Shown here piece by piece: positions 11,836 to 23,177 of a stretch of 60,000 nt of DNA. The position numbers were made by a program, and so were the translations under genes. The stretch is from Strigamia acuminata (lineage: Eukaryota; Arthropoda; Chilopoda; Geophilomorpha; Linotaeniidae), in the NCBI GenBank assembly GCA_949358305.1, contig OX442318.1, forward strand, positions 2,530,501-2,590,500, in the 5' to 3' direction. Position 1 is the first letter of the stretch; each line of letters opens with the position of its first letter. The notes below the pieces were generated by a model. That model was not told the DNA's origin, searched no databases, and saw only the letters and a program-made list of their open reading frames with translations.

Positions 11836-12243
11836 ACAAGGTTGACCTTTCTCCCATTGGCCGAGTCTGATTACTCCTAACTACAGACTTGTACTACCAC
11901 CAGGAAAAGTAGTTTTGTTTGTATTTTCATTTTTGTGATTATTATAATGATTAAAATGATATAATTTTAATTGTATTGTATATAAAATGTCTTTTTCCAT
12001 TTATAAAATACAGTTTTATGCTGTTTTTATTTCAACATACATGTTTGTTCAGTTTATTGGTTGCTTCGTCAGGAAAGCAAACAATTTTTTATTTTTTTAT
12101 TGGTTATTTTGTCTGGAAAACAGTCAAAATGTTAACAAGTAACTCCAGGAGTTCTGGTGTTTTGGTCTATTTTTTTGTATCAATACACAAGTGAAATGGC
12201 TCGGCCAATGGGAGAAAGGCCAACCTTGTAGCGAGTTAGAGTA
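11836..12243. mobile_element. Variable-arm inverted-repeat element, copy 1
   Basis: Non-autonomous element of about 410 bp. The arms at 11836-11865 and 12204-12234 are inverted matches (ACAAGGTTGRCCTTT, then CTCCCATTGGCCGAG). The right tip is GAGTA followed by TA (12244-12245). The interior (AGGAAAAGTAGTTTTGTT, then GTTTTGGTCTATTTTTTTGT) is shared with the copies at 49812, 58661 and 58754, whereas the outer arm segment is not. The left tip beyond 11836 has decayed. It lies in the G-alpha intron. Confidence 0.8.
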
Positions 12244-12377
12244 TACCTTCATGTCCGACGTGAACGTATTATTTTCATGACGCGCAGTAATTAATTGAGA
12301 TCTATTGATGCCCCCCCAAACCTAACCTTATTAGTTTTAAGCAACATAAAACCAACCAAAAATTTCAACCATCTCAC

Positions 12378-12562
12378 CTTATGTTTCTGGGACTCCAGAT
12401 TAATCCTGAGTACTCCCATGCCATTCAAAACAAACTTCATCGAAGCCAGCAAATTATCCAGAACGGTCGGCCGGAAACTCCGTAACTCATCCGCAGTGAA
12501 TCCATCATTGTGAATTATCTTCATCTGCTTCACCAATGTGCTCTTCCCACTCTCAGCTGCAC
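12378..12562 (-). CDS. G protein alpha subunit, P-loop exon
   Basis: A 185-bp exon with the guanine-nucleotide-binding P-loop GAAESGKS (first Gly split across the upstream intron), then TLVKQMKIIHNDGFTADELR and the start of the helical domain, ending NGMGVLRINLESQKHK. The stretch ESGKST.VKQMKI is diagnostic of G-alpha. The acceptor is a poly-T tract plus ggtgtag; the donor is AAG|gtgaga. It enters needing one base (G of Gly) and leaves in phase 0, which fits the next exon at 8972-9132. The residue matching Ras Gly12 and G-alpha-i Gly42 is Ala (codon GCT). The plus-strand open frame at 12295-12513 is its shadow. The N-terminal lipidation exon is not identified. By eye it is nearest Gi/o or the Gv (GNAV) class, which I cannot settle. 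Confidence 0.97.
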
Positions 12563-12570
12563 CTACACCA

Positions 12571-13203
12571 AAAAAAAAAAAAAAAAAAAAATTTAAAAAA
12601 AGATAAAATTATTTCCAACTAAAACACAAGAACAAATCAACACACAAACCCAATTAAGCAACACCTTAAATGTATTAATTTTAATCCAATTTATATCAGT
12701 GCCCCAGCCAGCAGCAAACAAGTTTAATTAAGTCAACAGCTCAGACAGAGTTGACCCTTTTACAAGTTACTGGAGAGAGAAAACAGTGGGGAAATAATCA
12801 AGTGTCCGTGCAGTCAAGCCAACTTCAAATAGCCAAGGGGGAGCTTTCAGCCAGACATGAGGAAATATTCCCCGGACACACGCCTCTTTTCTACCATTTT
12901 GCTATAATTGAAAGAGACCTTGGCACCTACATGGATCTTCACTTTAACACTACTCACCAGGGGGCGGACTAGAGGATGTCTACCTGAACTCAGCCATCTT
13001 TAAAGTTGCATGTTGCACGCTTGACTCTAATTGCAACGACTACAATTCGCGAGAAATCGCTTTTTCGCAGATATAAACTACGGTTACAGTGAGTAAGCTG
13101 AAACATGAGTTTTCCATTAAATTATCACCATTGTGCTAGGAGTGAAAGGTCCAACTGTGTTCTGCTATTTTTTTTTGTTGGAGGAAATTTAGAAGAATAA
13201 AAA
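12571..13203. other. G-alpha upstream intron; poly-A tract and CTCF-like core
   Basis: 12571-12591 is a poly-A run, which is the poly-T tract before the P-loop exon acceptor on the minus strand. 12953-12968 reads CTCACCAGGGGGCGGA, close to the animal CTCF core CCASYAGRKGGC. The open frame at 12751-12972 has no recognised domain. Confidence 0.4.
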
Positions 13204-13545
13204 TCGATTTTTAAAGATCGACTACTTGAAATATCGATATTTTTCTTGGTTTTTCTTGGTCTGGTGTGTATAGTGCAAACACTTCATTTTTTGTAAATCA
13301 ATTAAAAATATCGATTACTAAGTCGATATTTTGATCAATTTTTCATAAAAGTCATCAAGACTATCGACGTGTTACTTTTTTAGCATTAAAATCTACCATG
13401 TCACAGAAATATCGATAAAAATATCAATTTTTTAATCGATTTTTATTTTTTCTGAATATTTGTTTAGTGCTTAAACAACGTGCTCAAAATATCACAAATA
13501 TCGATATTTCTAAAAAAAAAATCGATTACAAATATCGATATTTTT
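13204..13545. promoter_or_regulatory. Cluster of ATCGAT / TATCGATA palindromes
   Basis: At least ten ATCGAT or near-ATCGAT motifs in 340 bp, several as ATATCGATAT (about 13232, 13498 and 13535), separated by A/T tracts. TATCGATA is the DRE motif bound by DREF-type BED-finger factors in insects. The cluster could equally be a degenerate AT-rich tandem repeat. Function is inferred only from motif density. Confidence 0.35.
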
Positions 13546-14136
13546 TTAAAACAAGTGCAAAACCCATAAGAAAAGAAATAAAACTAAACAACTTTAAAAC
13601 AACAACTCTAGACACATTTTCCACCAAAAAGTCATCCCAATCACGCAAAACCATCAACATCATTTTTGAAAATTGCAAGTTTGTTGGCATGGCAACCCAC
13701 TTGCAGCAGTGGAACAATGACCAATTAGGGCAGGAAAAGATTACTGGTCACCATTTGATTAGTCATGGTACACTTGTTGCAACTCAAAACACAATTATTG
13801 ACCATTTCACATACACCGATTTGGTATCAAATTAAATTTATTAAAGCTGTAAACTGTTAACCTTCGAAAACTGATAGTTTGTGGTCGGGCTGAGAAAATC
13901 AAAGTCATTTTGTTTTCATTAGATTAAGCGTGATGTACAATTAATTTAATTAAAAATAAATCTAATAAAGCATCACTCCAAAAGTCTCAAAAGCTGACCA
14001 TTTTTATTATTTATGAATGACTATATGAGACAATAAGTATTGTTCTGAAATCTGGTTTTTGATAAGAATAGGTTTGTTCTAAAAGCAGTTACCGGTATGT
14101 CAAAAGCTGAATTTTAATTTGAAGTAAATTCCAGCT
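13546..14136. other. No gene found
   Basis: A 122-codon plus-strand open frame (13467-13835) starts inside the ATCGAT cluster and shows low-complexity Lys/Thr/Asn composition without a domain. I read it as chance. Confidence 0.4.
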
Positions 14137-14860
14137 TTAAGCAAGTTTCCACTAAAAGCAAGTTTCCACTAAAAGCAAGTTTCCACTAAAAGCAAGTTTC
14201 CACTAAAAGCAAGTTTCCACTAAAAGCAAGTTTCCACTAAAAGCAAGTTTCCACTAAAAGCAAGTTTCCACTAAAAGCAAGTTTCCACTAAAAGCAAGTT
14301 TCCACTAAAAGCAAGTTTCCACTAAAAGCAAGTTTCCACTAAAAGCAAGTTTCCACTAAAAGCAAGTTTCCACTAAAAGCAAGTTTCCACTAAAAGCAAG
14401 TTTCCACTAAAAGCAAGTTTCCACTAAAAGCAAGTTTCCACTAAAAGCAAGTTTCCACTAAAAGCAAGTTTCCACTAAAAGCAAGTTTCCACTAAAAGCA
14501 AGTTTCCACTAAAAGCAAGTTTCCACTAAAAGCAAGTTTCCACTAAAAGCAAGTTTCCACTAAAAGCAAGTTTCCACTAAAAGCAAGTTTCCACTAAAAG
14601 CAAGTTTCCACTAAAAGCAAGTTTCCACTAAAAGCAAGTTTCCACTAAAAGCAAGTTTCCACTAAAAGCAAGTTTCCACTAAAAGCAAGTTTCCACTAAA
14701 AGCAAGTTTCCACTAAAAGCAAGTTTCCACTAAAAGCAAGTTTCCACTAGAAGCAAGTTTCCACTAAAAGCAGGTTTCCACTAAAAGCAGATTTTCACTA
14801 CACGCAGGTTTCCACTAAAAACAGGTTTCCTCTAAAAGCAGGTTTACACTAAAAGCAGTT
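14137..14860. repeat. Near-perfect minisatellite, 17-bp unit
   Basis: About 36 virtually identical tandem copies of AAAAGCAAGTTTCCACT up to about 14748, then a few variants (AGCAGGTTTCCACTAA). The lack of divergence over 600 bp indicates recent expansion. Copy number may be collapsed or misassembled. Confidence 0.98.
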
Positions 14861-15250
14861 TGCCTAAACGTAAATTTTTGTTAAAAGTGGATTTCAGGTT
14901 TAAGCTAAAAGCAGTTTTCCTAAAAGTGGATTTTAGCTTTAAGCTAAAAACAGTTTTCCTAAAAGTGGATTTTAGCTTTAAGCTAAAAACAGTTTTCCTA
15001 AAAGTGGATTTTAGCTTTAAGCTAAAAGCAGTTTGCATAAAAGTATGTTCTGTGCATTTCAGCTTTCAGCGGTTTTGTCTGAAAATGGATTTCAGCTTTA
15101 AGCACATTTGCCTAAAAGTGGATTTCAGCTTTAAGCAGTTTTGCCCAAAAGTAGATTTCAACTTTAAGAAAGTTTTTGTCAAAAGCAGTTTCACTTCAAA
15201 CTAAATTCTTGTTAAAAGCAGATTTCAGCTTCAAGCAAGGTTCCGCTTAA
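14861..15250. repeat. Higher-order continuation of the 17-bp array, ~39-bp unit
   Basis: The same AAAAGC-type unit has changed into a ~39-bp composite (AAAAGTGGATTTTAGCTTTA, then AGCTAAAAACAGTTTTCCT), about four clean copies at 14879-15040, then degenerate copies. Open frames in this stretch (FSFKLKTVFLKVD on the plus strand) come from the 39-bp period being a multiple of three. Confidence 0.85.
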
Positions 15251-18200
15251 AGCACGCTTCCAAAAAAACCTTTCGCTAACATAATACACCAAAACTAACC
15301 ATTAACTCTCCAGCAAATCCATATCAAACCATAAATGGCTTCACTTTGCAACATCAACATATTAAATTGACATCCATTGTGCTAAACATTTTGCAGACTC
15401 CAAACTCAGAATTGGATGCAATGGACATTAGCAATGATAAATGATATGCTGAGGATGCACTATCTGCCTCTGCAGTGTCACCAGCCTCTAAAATATGAAC
15501 TAATCTCAACTCCACTCTCCCCCCCAACCCCTCCACCATCTTTTTACAACTAAAAATAACAAATACTCTTAAATTTTCCACAATAACCACCTTAAAAACT
15601 CTCCTTTAACACCAGCCTAAATCAATCATCCAAATGCAATAATAATAAACCAGCCTTTTCCTTTCACCTGTTAACCCCTTCATTTCATGTTGTGCTAATG
15701 TTATTATCATCCATCACTGCAACCTTCATGCAAAATGAAACATTTTACCTTCAGGCCTTCCAACACTGACCAAACAGGACTAGTTATTGGTTAATTTAGC
15801 AGCTTTTACCTCCACATTTTTAAAGTTGTTCAGTGTGTGATGCAGGGCAGCCATTTGCCATCAGAAACAAAAGTGTTGAAAATAACAAATCCCGGTTGGC
15901 ACAAGTCCAAAATCCACTTTTACCAATCATTTGCACATCCCAGCACGTGTCTAATGGCCACTTTGAGATAGGAATATCATCATCATCATTTTATGGAATT
16001 AAAATATATATTTTTTTAAATGTTGGATGGCAGTTTGCATTTCTGCCACTGTGGTGCTGATGTAGATCTCAGAGTTAAAAGAATAAAAAATTTTATGGAT
16101 TTGTGTTTACATCCAGTTTTGCTATTAGCTTAATGTTGTGTTGCTTTTTATCACCATTGAAGTTTATTACTTGGTTTAATTTCTGTTTTCTCTTTGATGG
16201 TAAAAGTAACCTTTCTATTTAGCTAATCCTGTAAAGGTTGCTGAAAATGTGTGAAATTTTTCCTTTGGGATCACGGCTGTAGCAAATGAAGAAAAAGAGA
16301 AGGTAATAAGTCTGCAATTTCCCTTAAAATATATAGTTACTCACGTAACTTATCGCAAAACTTATCTTGAAGAACGGATGGAGTCGGATTTAACTTCGAA
16401 AACAACGGACACAAGAAAACGCATGTATCGGTTACATTTACAAAAGTATAACTAAATTTTTATTCATTGTACTGAATTACAAAGGAAAGAGATTAAAACC
16501 CCTTTATTTCTTGGAATTATCGCAAGATATCGCAATGTAAAGCGAAGGATCAGATTTGTTGTCAGTCTAAGTCGATTTATAACAAATTACTGATCTCATA
16601 AACATTGAAAATATGTTGAAAAAATTTGAAAAAAAAATCTTTAAAATATATATTACAGTAAAACCTTTCTCCACAAAACACCTCTGCAAATGAAACTTAA
16701 AACATCACATCAATTCACTTTACCTGCAACAATTTCCAAAAAAAAAAAATTCATTAAAACTTTTTCCACTTTAAGCACTTTCTCCACTACATCATCTCAC
16801 AACGTTGACTTTCCTCAATAAGAAGACATAAACCACTAAGAACCTTAACATTATAAGAAAACACCATAAAACCACCCTTTTTTAATATACAAACAATTTA
16901 TCCAACATCAACTCATCATCTTCCAAAAAAGAACAAAAAAAACAAAAAAAAAGATTATCTTCCTTTTTATGCTCCATAATTCCAAACAGGACAACAGTGG
17001 CTGGAATGATATACGCTGAACCGAAGAGCCAACATGAGTGCAAGTTATAATTAGTTTTTTTCCCCTGTTATACCATCTCCACTGGGTATAATTTATGCCA
17101 CAAGAGATGGCACTCACTTTTGATTATTAGTGCAGGCCAGACCACTTGTGGCAAATTGGCCCAAGGTGGCGCTGCTTGTGAGCCGTGGAAGAAAAGCGCT
17201 TGTTGTAATGTGGCACGGCTTCTTTTTGCTCCATCATAACGTAGAAATTGGATCCGTTCTTTTCCTAACCCCACAAGCCTCGGCCTGCAGAATGCATGTG
17301 TAAGCAGGAATTTTATGATCTCTTCTATTTCCAGTGATGAGATTTTCAGATCTCTTTCTCTCTATGGCTCTTTTTTTTTCCTAGGAAAATATGTTCCCAC
17401 AACCACCAACTATTGCTTGTCTCGTAAAGTAGCAGCTTGCAAGTGATGTCTGTATTTCCTCCACAAGCTCCCTGGTGGTGTATTGGGGGAACTTAGCCTT
17501 CCTTTGATTTAACTTTGCACCGGCTGAAAAATTGCAACGTCTTTGACAGTGTGCAGCCATCTTTGGCCATCCTCACTTGCCGATCGTAAAACTCTGGCTC
17601 GTGGAGGTTCCACTGTAATACCGTCTTCGCACTAAAACATTTGAACTCTCTGAGAGAATTTAGAAAATTTAGGACCCAAAATCGCCATTTTTTTTATCTG
17701 TTTTTTCAGTTTAAAAGTTTTTATTCTTCATTGTTTTTTTTAAAAAGCTATAACAAAATTTCCATGGCACATTTAAAGATGTGCAGGACAGTGATCTTAC
17801 ACCTTCAAACCAAATTGCTTGTAATCATATCCTGTTGGCTTATAAAATATAACCGTCTATTCTTTAAGTGTCACAATGGTAAACAAGAGTGGAGAAGGAC
17901 CAAAGTGCTTCTCTTCCGTTGGTCCAATCTCGACTTGGTTGCCAACGGAAGTTGGGCCCTTTTGCGTGGTCCACTCTGCTTGCATCTTTCTCATAAAATC
18001 CCCTACGTACAAACATTCGAGTCACGAACTTCAAATTTTGTGGCTACAACCCAGTTGCAAAAATATACAATCACTCCATCTTTTCAAATAAAGTGCTTTT
18101 TCTTTCAATCACTGTGTAGTTATGAAATAGAAAAATTATCTGAAACCCACTAAACTAGGTTAATTAAACTCTCCTCTTTCAGTGGAAAAAAAGTTTTTAA

Positions 18201-19660
18201 TAATATTCAAAACACATCAAAAGTTAGTACATATTTCTGGCACTGTACTATAAGCCAGCTGTTGTACAGTTTGTCAGTGTTCGGACGGACGCCACGTGGT
18301 CAGAGGAAGGCCACGAGATGCTGGACACAACACACACGATAAGATTTACCACGAAATACACAAGAAACACAATTTAAGTTTTGGTTATTAGCTTTATTGT
18401 TGTCTAGGGGTATGATGGGTGTCTCACGGTGCATTTCCCAATGCGATGGCTGCACGGCAGCTATCCTTAATCAGACCGCGTGTCACAGCGGCCATTGGGC
18501 CCCATGGACTAAACAATTCAACTTGCAGAAGCTTTCTCGAAACAGGACTTGTTCGTGTAGGGTTTATTAATATTTATTTATGGCCAAATGACCAAAAGTG
18601 ATGAAATAAAAATGTTCAAAGCGAAGAAAAAAAAAAGAGATCGATAACAGAAAAAAGTTTTGCTCTTCTCATGTCATAAAAAGTTTGTATCATTGCGTGT
18701 AATCACACAAAGAGGGAGTAAGATCATTAATAACCGCTCACCACTACAAACTCCCACAATCCATCGCACACACTGTCAAAACTGTTGACTACTTGCACAT
18801 CCATCATGGAAACTAAGCCGTGCTGGTGGGAAAGAACCCATGACACAAGTCAACAATCATCCTAGAAATAAATAGTGAAAACTTTTTCCACCTCTTCACT
18901 TTCTCATTAACATTTTAATAAGAAATTTCTTGATGGCAATTCGTTGCAAGTGAAAATTTATTTTTCAAACGGAGAAATCCAACTTTGATTGATTTCAACT
19001 TCCACTCTAGTTTCTTCACTCCATTTCTACAAAAACCACAAAATGTAGTGAAAAAGGCTTCAATCTTCTCACCAGGAGGATCAGTGATGGTGTTTCCATT
19101 GGGGAAAAGAAACAAGACAAATAAATCCACTTTGCACAAGTATAAACTTTACACTTAAGTCTAATAACTTATCCGCTCCATACAACCGGCACTGCTAACA
19201 CACGACTAACCGCTCAAATCCGAGAAGATTGAATGTTTCCGAAGTTTTGCGAGACTATAAACAACTGCAAGTGCAGTTTTTCGTCCCAAAGGATCATTTA
19301 AGCTCATAAAAAATGTCGTTTTCATAAAAGTCATCACTCACTAAAACCCGCGCAAAATGCACAAGTTGCATTCAAAAAGCCGTACTTTAAGGGTTTGTAG
19401 TTTGCTTTCGTGATGTCACTTCCTCGAATGTTTGTGTTTATGGCCTAAAATCGCACCAACATACAAACCTTTTAAATGTGGCATTTCAGCAAACAACTGC
19501 AAGTGTTTTAGGAGATTGCGTGCGTTACACTGCAAAAGTATAGGTGTTAAAATACTTTTATAGTTGTAAAACGCTTGTCTTTTTGGGGTTAAATTGTACC
19601 ATTATGGTGTACAACTACATTTCAAAAGTTTAGAAAGTGAGTGAACAATTCGCTTGCTAA
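15251..19660. other. No gene found; short repeats and one GC-rich patch
   Basis: 4.4 kb without a secure feature. 17664-17712 shares GAAAATTTAGGACCCAAAAT with 41176-41225 (dispersed repeat). 17887-17976 can fold into an imperfect hairpin with matching outer arms (GAGTGG against CCACTC; TTCCGTTGG against CCAACGGAA). 18262-18560 is clearly more GC-rich than its surroundings but contains no motif I recognise; an LTR fragment is possible. The 170-codon frame at 17641-18153 has no domain. Confidence 0.4.
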
Positions 19661-20147
19661 AGGCTCGTTTATATTGTTGCAAAATTTAGCACGCGAAATG
19701 GTCGCGCCCAAAAATTCACATGAAAAAATTTCCTTCTGGCCATTGCCACTATTCCTAGTCATAATGACACGCTTTAAGAGTGTCAGACTGTTTGAAATAT
19801 AAGCTTAGAAAACGTATTGCAGTATTGCAGTATAGAGAAAGTAATGAAAAGCCCAGCCAAAGTCAGATTAGACTGAAAGTCAAACTTTATTGAACTTTAT
19901 TGAACTTCAATGAAGGAAAGAGAAGTGATGAAGTGAAGTCTCGTTTCAATTGTGAAGTTGGTGACGACATACGCTATCTCGTCTGTCATTGGCCAACGCA
20001 TGCAAACTTTCCAAGCAAAGCGAAAAAGTAGACTTCAAGTCTACTCTGAAATTTCGCGTGCGAAGGGTTACCACACGAACTTTCACGCGCGAAATTGTCG
20101 CGTTCGCATCAATTCGAACGCAATTTTGCAACAATGTAAACGAGCCT
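19661..20147. mobile_element. MITE with AGGCTCGTTTAYATTGTTGC ends
   Basis: A 487-bp element with 26-bp inverted ends (19661-19686 and 20122-20147) that differ at one base. The subterminal parts hold CpG-rich words (GCGAAATTGTCGCG). No clean target duplication is visible. No coding capacity. Superfamily not assigned. Confidence 0.75.
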
Positions 20148-21149
20148 GTAGTGAATAACACCAAATAATTGACTTAAAAGTTAAGCAAAACCAATTTATA
20201 CCATCAGATTTGAATAAAACAATTATTTTGCATTTTTCATCCTCTTCAATTTCTTTTTTTCAAATTAAAAATTGTAAATTTTACCGGTAACGTAAATATA
20301 GACTCACTAAGAAGTAACAATACACTCCTCCCATTAGAACTACCAATGAAATAATGAGCCAAAAGCATGTATATGCCTGCAACAAACCTCCTGGTTGAAT
20401 GCACTTAACGTTCCACCTTGCTATATGGCATGAACATTCCAGGCTAACATATTGCACTGATAAGAAAGAAGGGCAGACAAGGTGCATCTCAATCCAATAT
20501 ATTCCTTTTACATAAAGATAAAATACACCTCTGCTGCCCGTGCTTACTCCTTGCTTGGAGATCATATCATCAAAGGGTTTATCGTAAAATTCCATCAAAA
20601 TGACAACGGTGTGGCCCCGAGCTTTTCTTTTCCCCACAAACCCGGCGAGATTGGTGCAACATGGATTCTCTTATCAGACCCACCATCTGCAGCCACTTCA
20701 ACCAGAGAGCAAAGGGGGGATGTAAGCACTGGTCAAATTCATTCCATTCCAGTCTATATGTACATATAAATTGAATATTTCTTGCCAACTCATCCTTTTT
20801 TTACTCTTCAAATCATATAATTTTCATGTCAACTCCTTTAACCCACTGTTTAGCATTCATCAAAGGTATAAATGAACTACTTGCAATTCAAAACACCTTT
20901 GTTTTCCTATCATTTTGTGCAAACTACTCCATATAATAACTGGCTGGGCATTAAACTGGCTCATGATGCAAATATTAACTCCGCTTTTCCCCGGGAGTTT
21001 GGCCAGAAAAAGCGAGCGGCAAATAGGCTTCACTGCCAAAATGGAGCCGATTCGCAACCGGAAGATGACCCCGAGTGCCAAAATTAAAGCTGATTGGTGT
21101 TTATATGGGCACTAAGTGCATTCATAAACTCATTTAGACTAAACGGCAT
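20148..21149. other. No secure gene; GC-richer open-frame island
   Basis: 20590-20730 is GC-richer and open on both strands. The minus strand reads VEVAADGGSDKRIHVAPISP before TGA at 20595, with a weak acceptor-like site at 20729-20730. This could be a terminal exon, but no family is recognised and the splice context is poor. 20990-21085 is another GC-richer patch without a call. Confidence 0.25.
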
Positions 21150-21667
21150 TTTAAACAACATATTTAAACTGATTTTCAGTCCATTGTTTAATCGGCATTT
21201 TCAAATGATTGTTTAATTGGCATTTTAAGTCTATTGTTTAATTGGTGTTTTTAGTCTATTGTTTGATCGGAATTTTTAGTCGATTGTCTAATTGGCATTT
21301 TTAGCCGATTGTTTAATTGGCATTTTAAGTCTATTGTTAAATTGGCATTTTAAGTCTATTGTTTAATTGGTGTTTTTAGTCTATTGTTAAATTGGTGTTT
21401 TAGTCTATTGTTTGATCGGAATTTTTAGTCGATTGTCTAATTGGCATTTTTAGCCGATTGTTTAATTGGCATTTTAAGTCTATTGTTAAATTGGTATTTT
21501 AAGTCTATTGTTAAATTGGTGTTTTTAGTCCATTGTTTGATCGAAATTTTTAGTCGATTGTCTAATTGGCATTTTTAGCCGATTGTTTGATCGGAATTTT
21601 TAGTCGATTGTCTAATTGGCATTTTTAGCCGATTGTTTAATTGGCATTTTTAATCCATTGTTTGATC
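21150..21667. repeat. Minisatellite, ~24-bp TTTAATTGGCATTTTTAGTC unit
   Basis: About 21 copies with variants (GGCATTTTAAGTCTATTGTT, GGAATTTTTAGTCGATTGTC) repeating in blocks, so several copies were duplicated together. The array ends exactly where a pogo-like transposon end begins. Confidence 0.9.
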
Positions 21668-21737
21668 GGCATTCGTTATAACAAACCGATTTCTCGGGTC
21701 CCTTGCGATTCGTTATAACGAGGTCCGACTATACTAC
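21668..21737 (+). mobile_element. Solo pogo/Tigger-like terminal sequence
   Basis: Contains CGTTATAACAAACCGATTTC, then TCGGGTCCCTTGCGATTCG and TTATAACGAGGTCCGACTAT. It matches the right end of the 27438-28125 element (CTCGGGTCCCTTGAGATTGG). Ends built on CGTTATAACG next to a TCGA-type tip are typical of pogo/Tigger MITEs. Only this end is present. Confidence 0.6.
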
Positions 21738-22913
21738 AATCATCAATTCTGTTCTTTTCCTAGCACTTTGCATTTCAAACAACTCTATTATAATTGGTAG
21801 GCAAGATAAACATTCACCGCGGTTGACCCTCAACCAACACATCACCATTTATTTCAAAAACTACCCTTCAATTTCGACTAAAACACCAACAAAACGACCA
21901 CCTTCAGGCTCTAATCTGTCACATTACATCCCACATTGCAACCCATTTCTCCAAACACCAATAAATCTCCTGTTCAAATTCCTCCCCACGCTTGTCCGGC
22001 TTTTCAAACTTTTCGTCAACGCTTTCCAAAGGTGTGGGCTTCACCGCCTAACAGAGGCGCTGCTACTGAGGGCTCTTCATTGGAAACCACTTAGCAGCAG
22101 CAACAGCAATTCATCAAAGCAGCAAATGACCAAAAAAAGAAAAAAAGAAAGATCCAACACAAAAGCTGTGAATTCTTCCCACCTAAAACCATCGGCTTCG
22201 TGTTCAACAGACGGGGCCATTTTTCAGCAAATGCAATTAATGGGTGACAAGAAAACAAACAATAAAACTGGCACTACCCTCCACCATTTTTTTTCCTCAG
22301 TGCCACCAAGTAGAAAAGAAATGGTGGTCACATAAAAAGGTCAGTTCGTGCTCGTGACACCGAGCTATCTCTTACTGTCACAGTTTCATTCCCTCCCATA
22401 ATTCTTTCCCGGACAAGTAGGAGGGTTTTAAAAGTTAGACGATAAAATGATAAGATAAAAGAGCGGTCTCTATCTAAGTTTTCTTCCTTGTTTTCTCTCC
22501 CCCCCCCTTACTTCCGTTCCGCAGATTTCTACAATAACTCAACAAATCAATCACTTCCAAGCGGAAAAGTCATCCGTGTCCGGTAAACCGTAAGCCTTTG
22601 GTTTAAGCTGGGACAATTAACCACAGAACTTGTGCGGGAAACGTCTATCTCTAACATAATACGGAAGGTGAATACTCAAAAATGAAACACTGCAATTTTT
22701 AATTTATTTCCTTTAATACACGTTTGTGAATTGTCTTCTGTGAATTCACCCTCTGTATTAGAATAATGGCATTAATCGCGCTAATATTAGGCAAACAAAT
22801 CTTTTCTCCTCAAGATAATGACCCATGTCCAATCAATAGACGATTTTCACATTTTGTTACTGCGCATCTGCAGTTCTTTTACCCCACCTGTTGGCGGTAT
22901 CTGTAACACTTAA
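21738..22913. other. Long open frame without recognised domain; otherwise nothing
   Basis: A 210-codon plus-strand frame (21703-22335) begins inside the pogo-like end. Its product is Ser/Thr/Asn/Lys-rich with no motif, and the plus strand is pyrimidine-biased here, which lowers stop-codon frequency. Probably chance. The remainder to 22913 shows nothing. Confidence 0.3.
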
Positions 22914-23177
22914 TACAGTATTTTACCAATTAAGAGTCACCCTCGAATTGTAGCCGCCCTCGAATAGTAGCCGCGTCTAAGGCACCAAACATACTGGACT
23001 TTGACCGATATCGATATTTTGCAGTATCGCCGATACCGATAATCGGCAACCGAATATCGGCCGATACCAATACCTGCGCCGATATTAAAATTAAAATGGC
23101 CTAACCAAAATTGCAATTGCTGACAAAAATGGCAGTTTTGAATAAAAGCCGCGGTTCTTAATCGATAAAATACAGTA
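22914..23177. mobile_element. GAATAGTAGCCG MITE family, copy 1
   Basis: 264 bp. The left end is CAGTATTTTACCAATTAAGA and the right end TCTTAATCGATAAAATACAG (inverted). Just inside the left end is the CTCGAATAGTAGCCG motif. The right subterminal region (ATTGCTGACAAAAATGGCAG) matches the copy at 28616-28826. The interior holds a GATACCGATATCGGC-type palindrome block (about 23005-23090) not present in the other copies. Confidence 0.75.

Noticed and set aside
14137-14860. CRISPR-like array
   Set aside because: The 17-bp repeat is directly tandem with no unique spacers, and the context is eukaryotic.
17887-17976. MicroRNA-like hairpin
   Set aside because: Only the outer and innermost arm parts pair; the middle is mismatched too heavily for a miRNA precursor.
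17641-18153. 170-codon plus-strand open frame
   Set aside because: Hydrophobic and basic mixture without motif, overlapping a second frame; expected occasionally by chance in AT-rich DNA.
18262-18560. Possible solo LTR (GC-rich patch with TGT and ACA words)
   Set aside because: No matching second copy, no target duplication and no primer-binding site found by eye.
20595-20728. Minus-strand terminal exon (VEVAADGGSDKRIHVAPISP..)
   Set aside because: The plus strand is equally open, the acceptor lacks a pyrimidine tract and no family is recognised; kept only as a note in the stretch description.
21703-22335. 210-codon plus-strand open frame, the longest in the window
   Set aside because: Starts inside a pogo-like transposon end, low-complexity Ser/Thr/Lys/Asn product, no domain; the plus strand is pyrimidine-biased, which lowers stop frequency.
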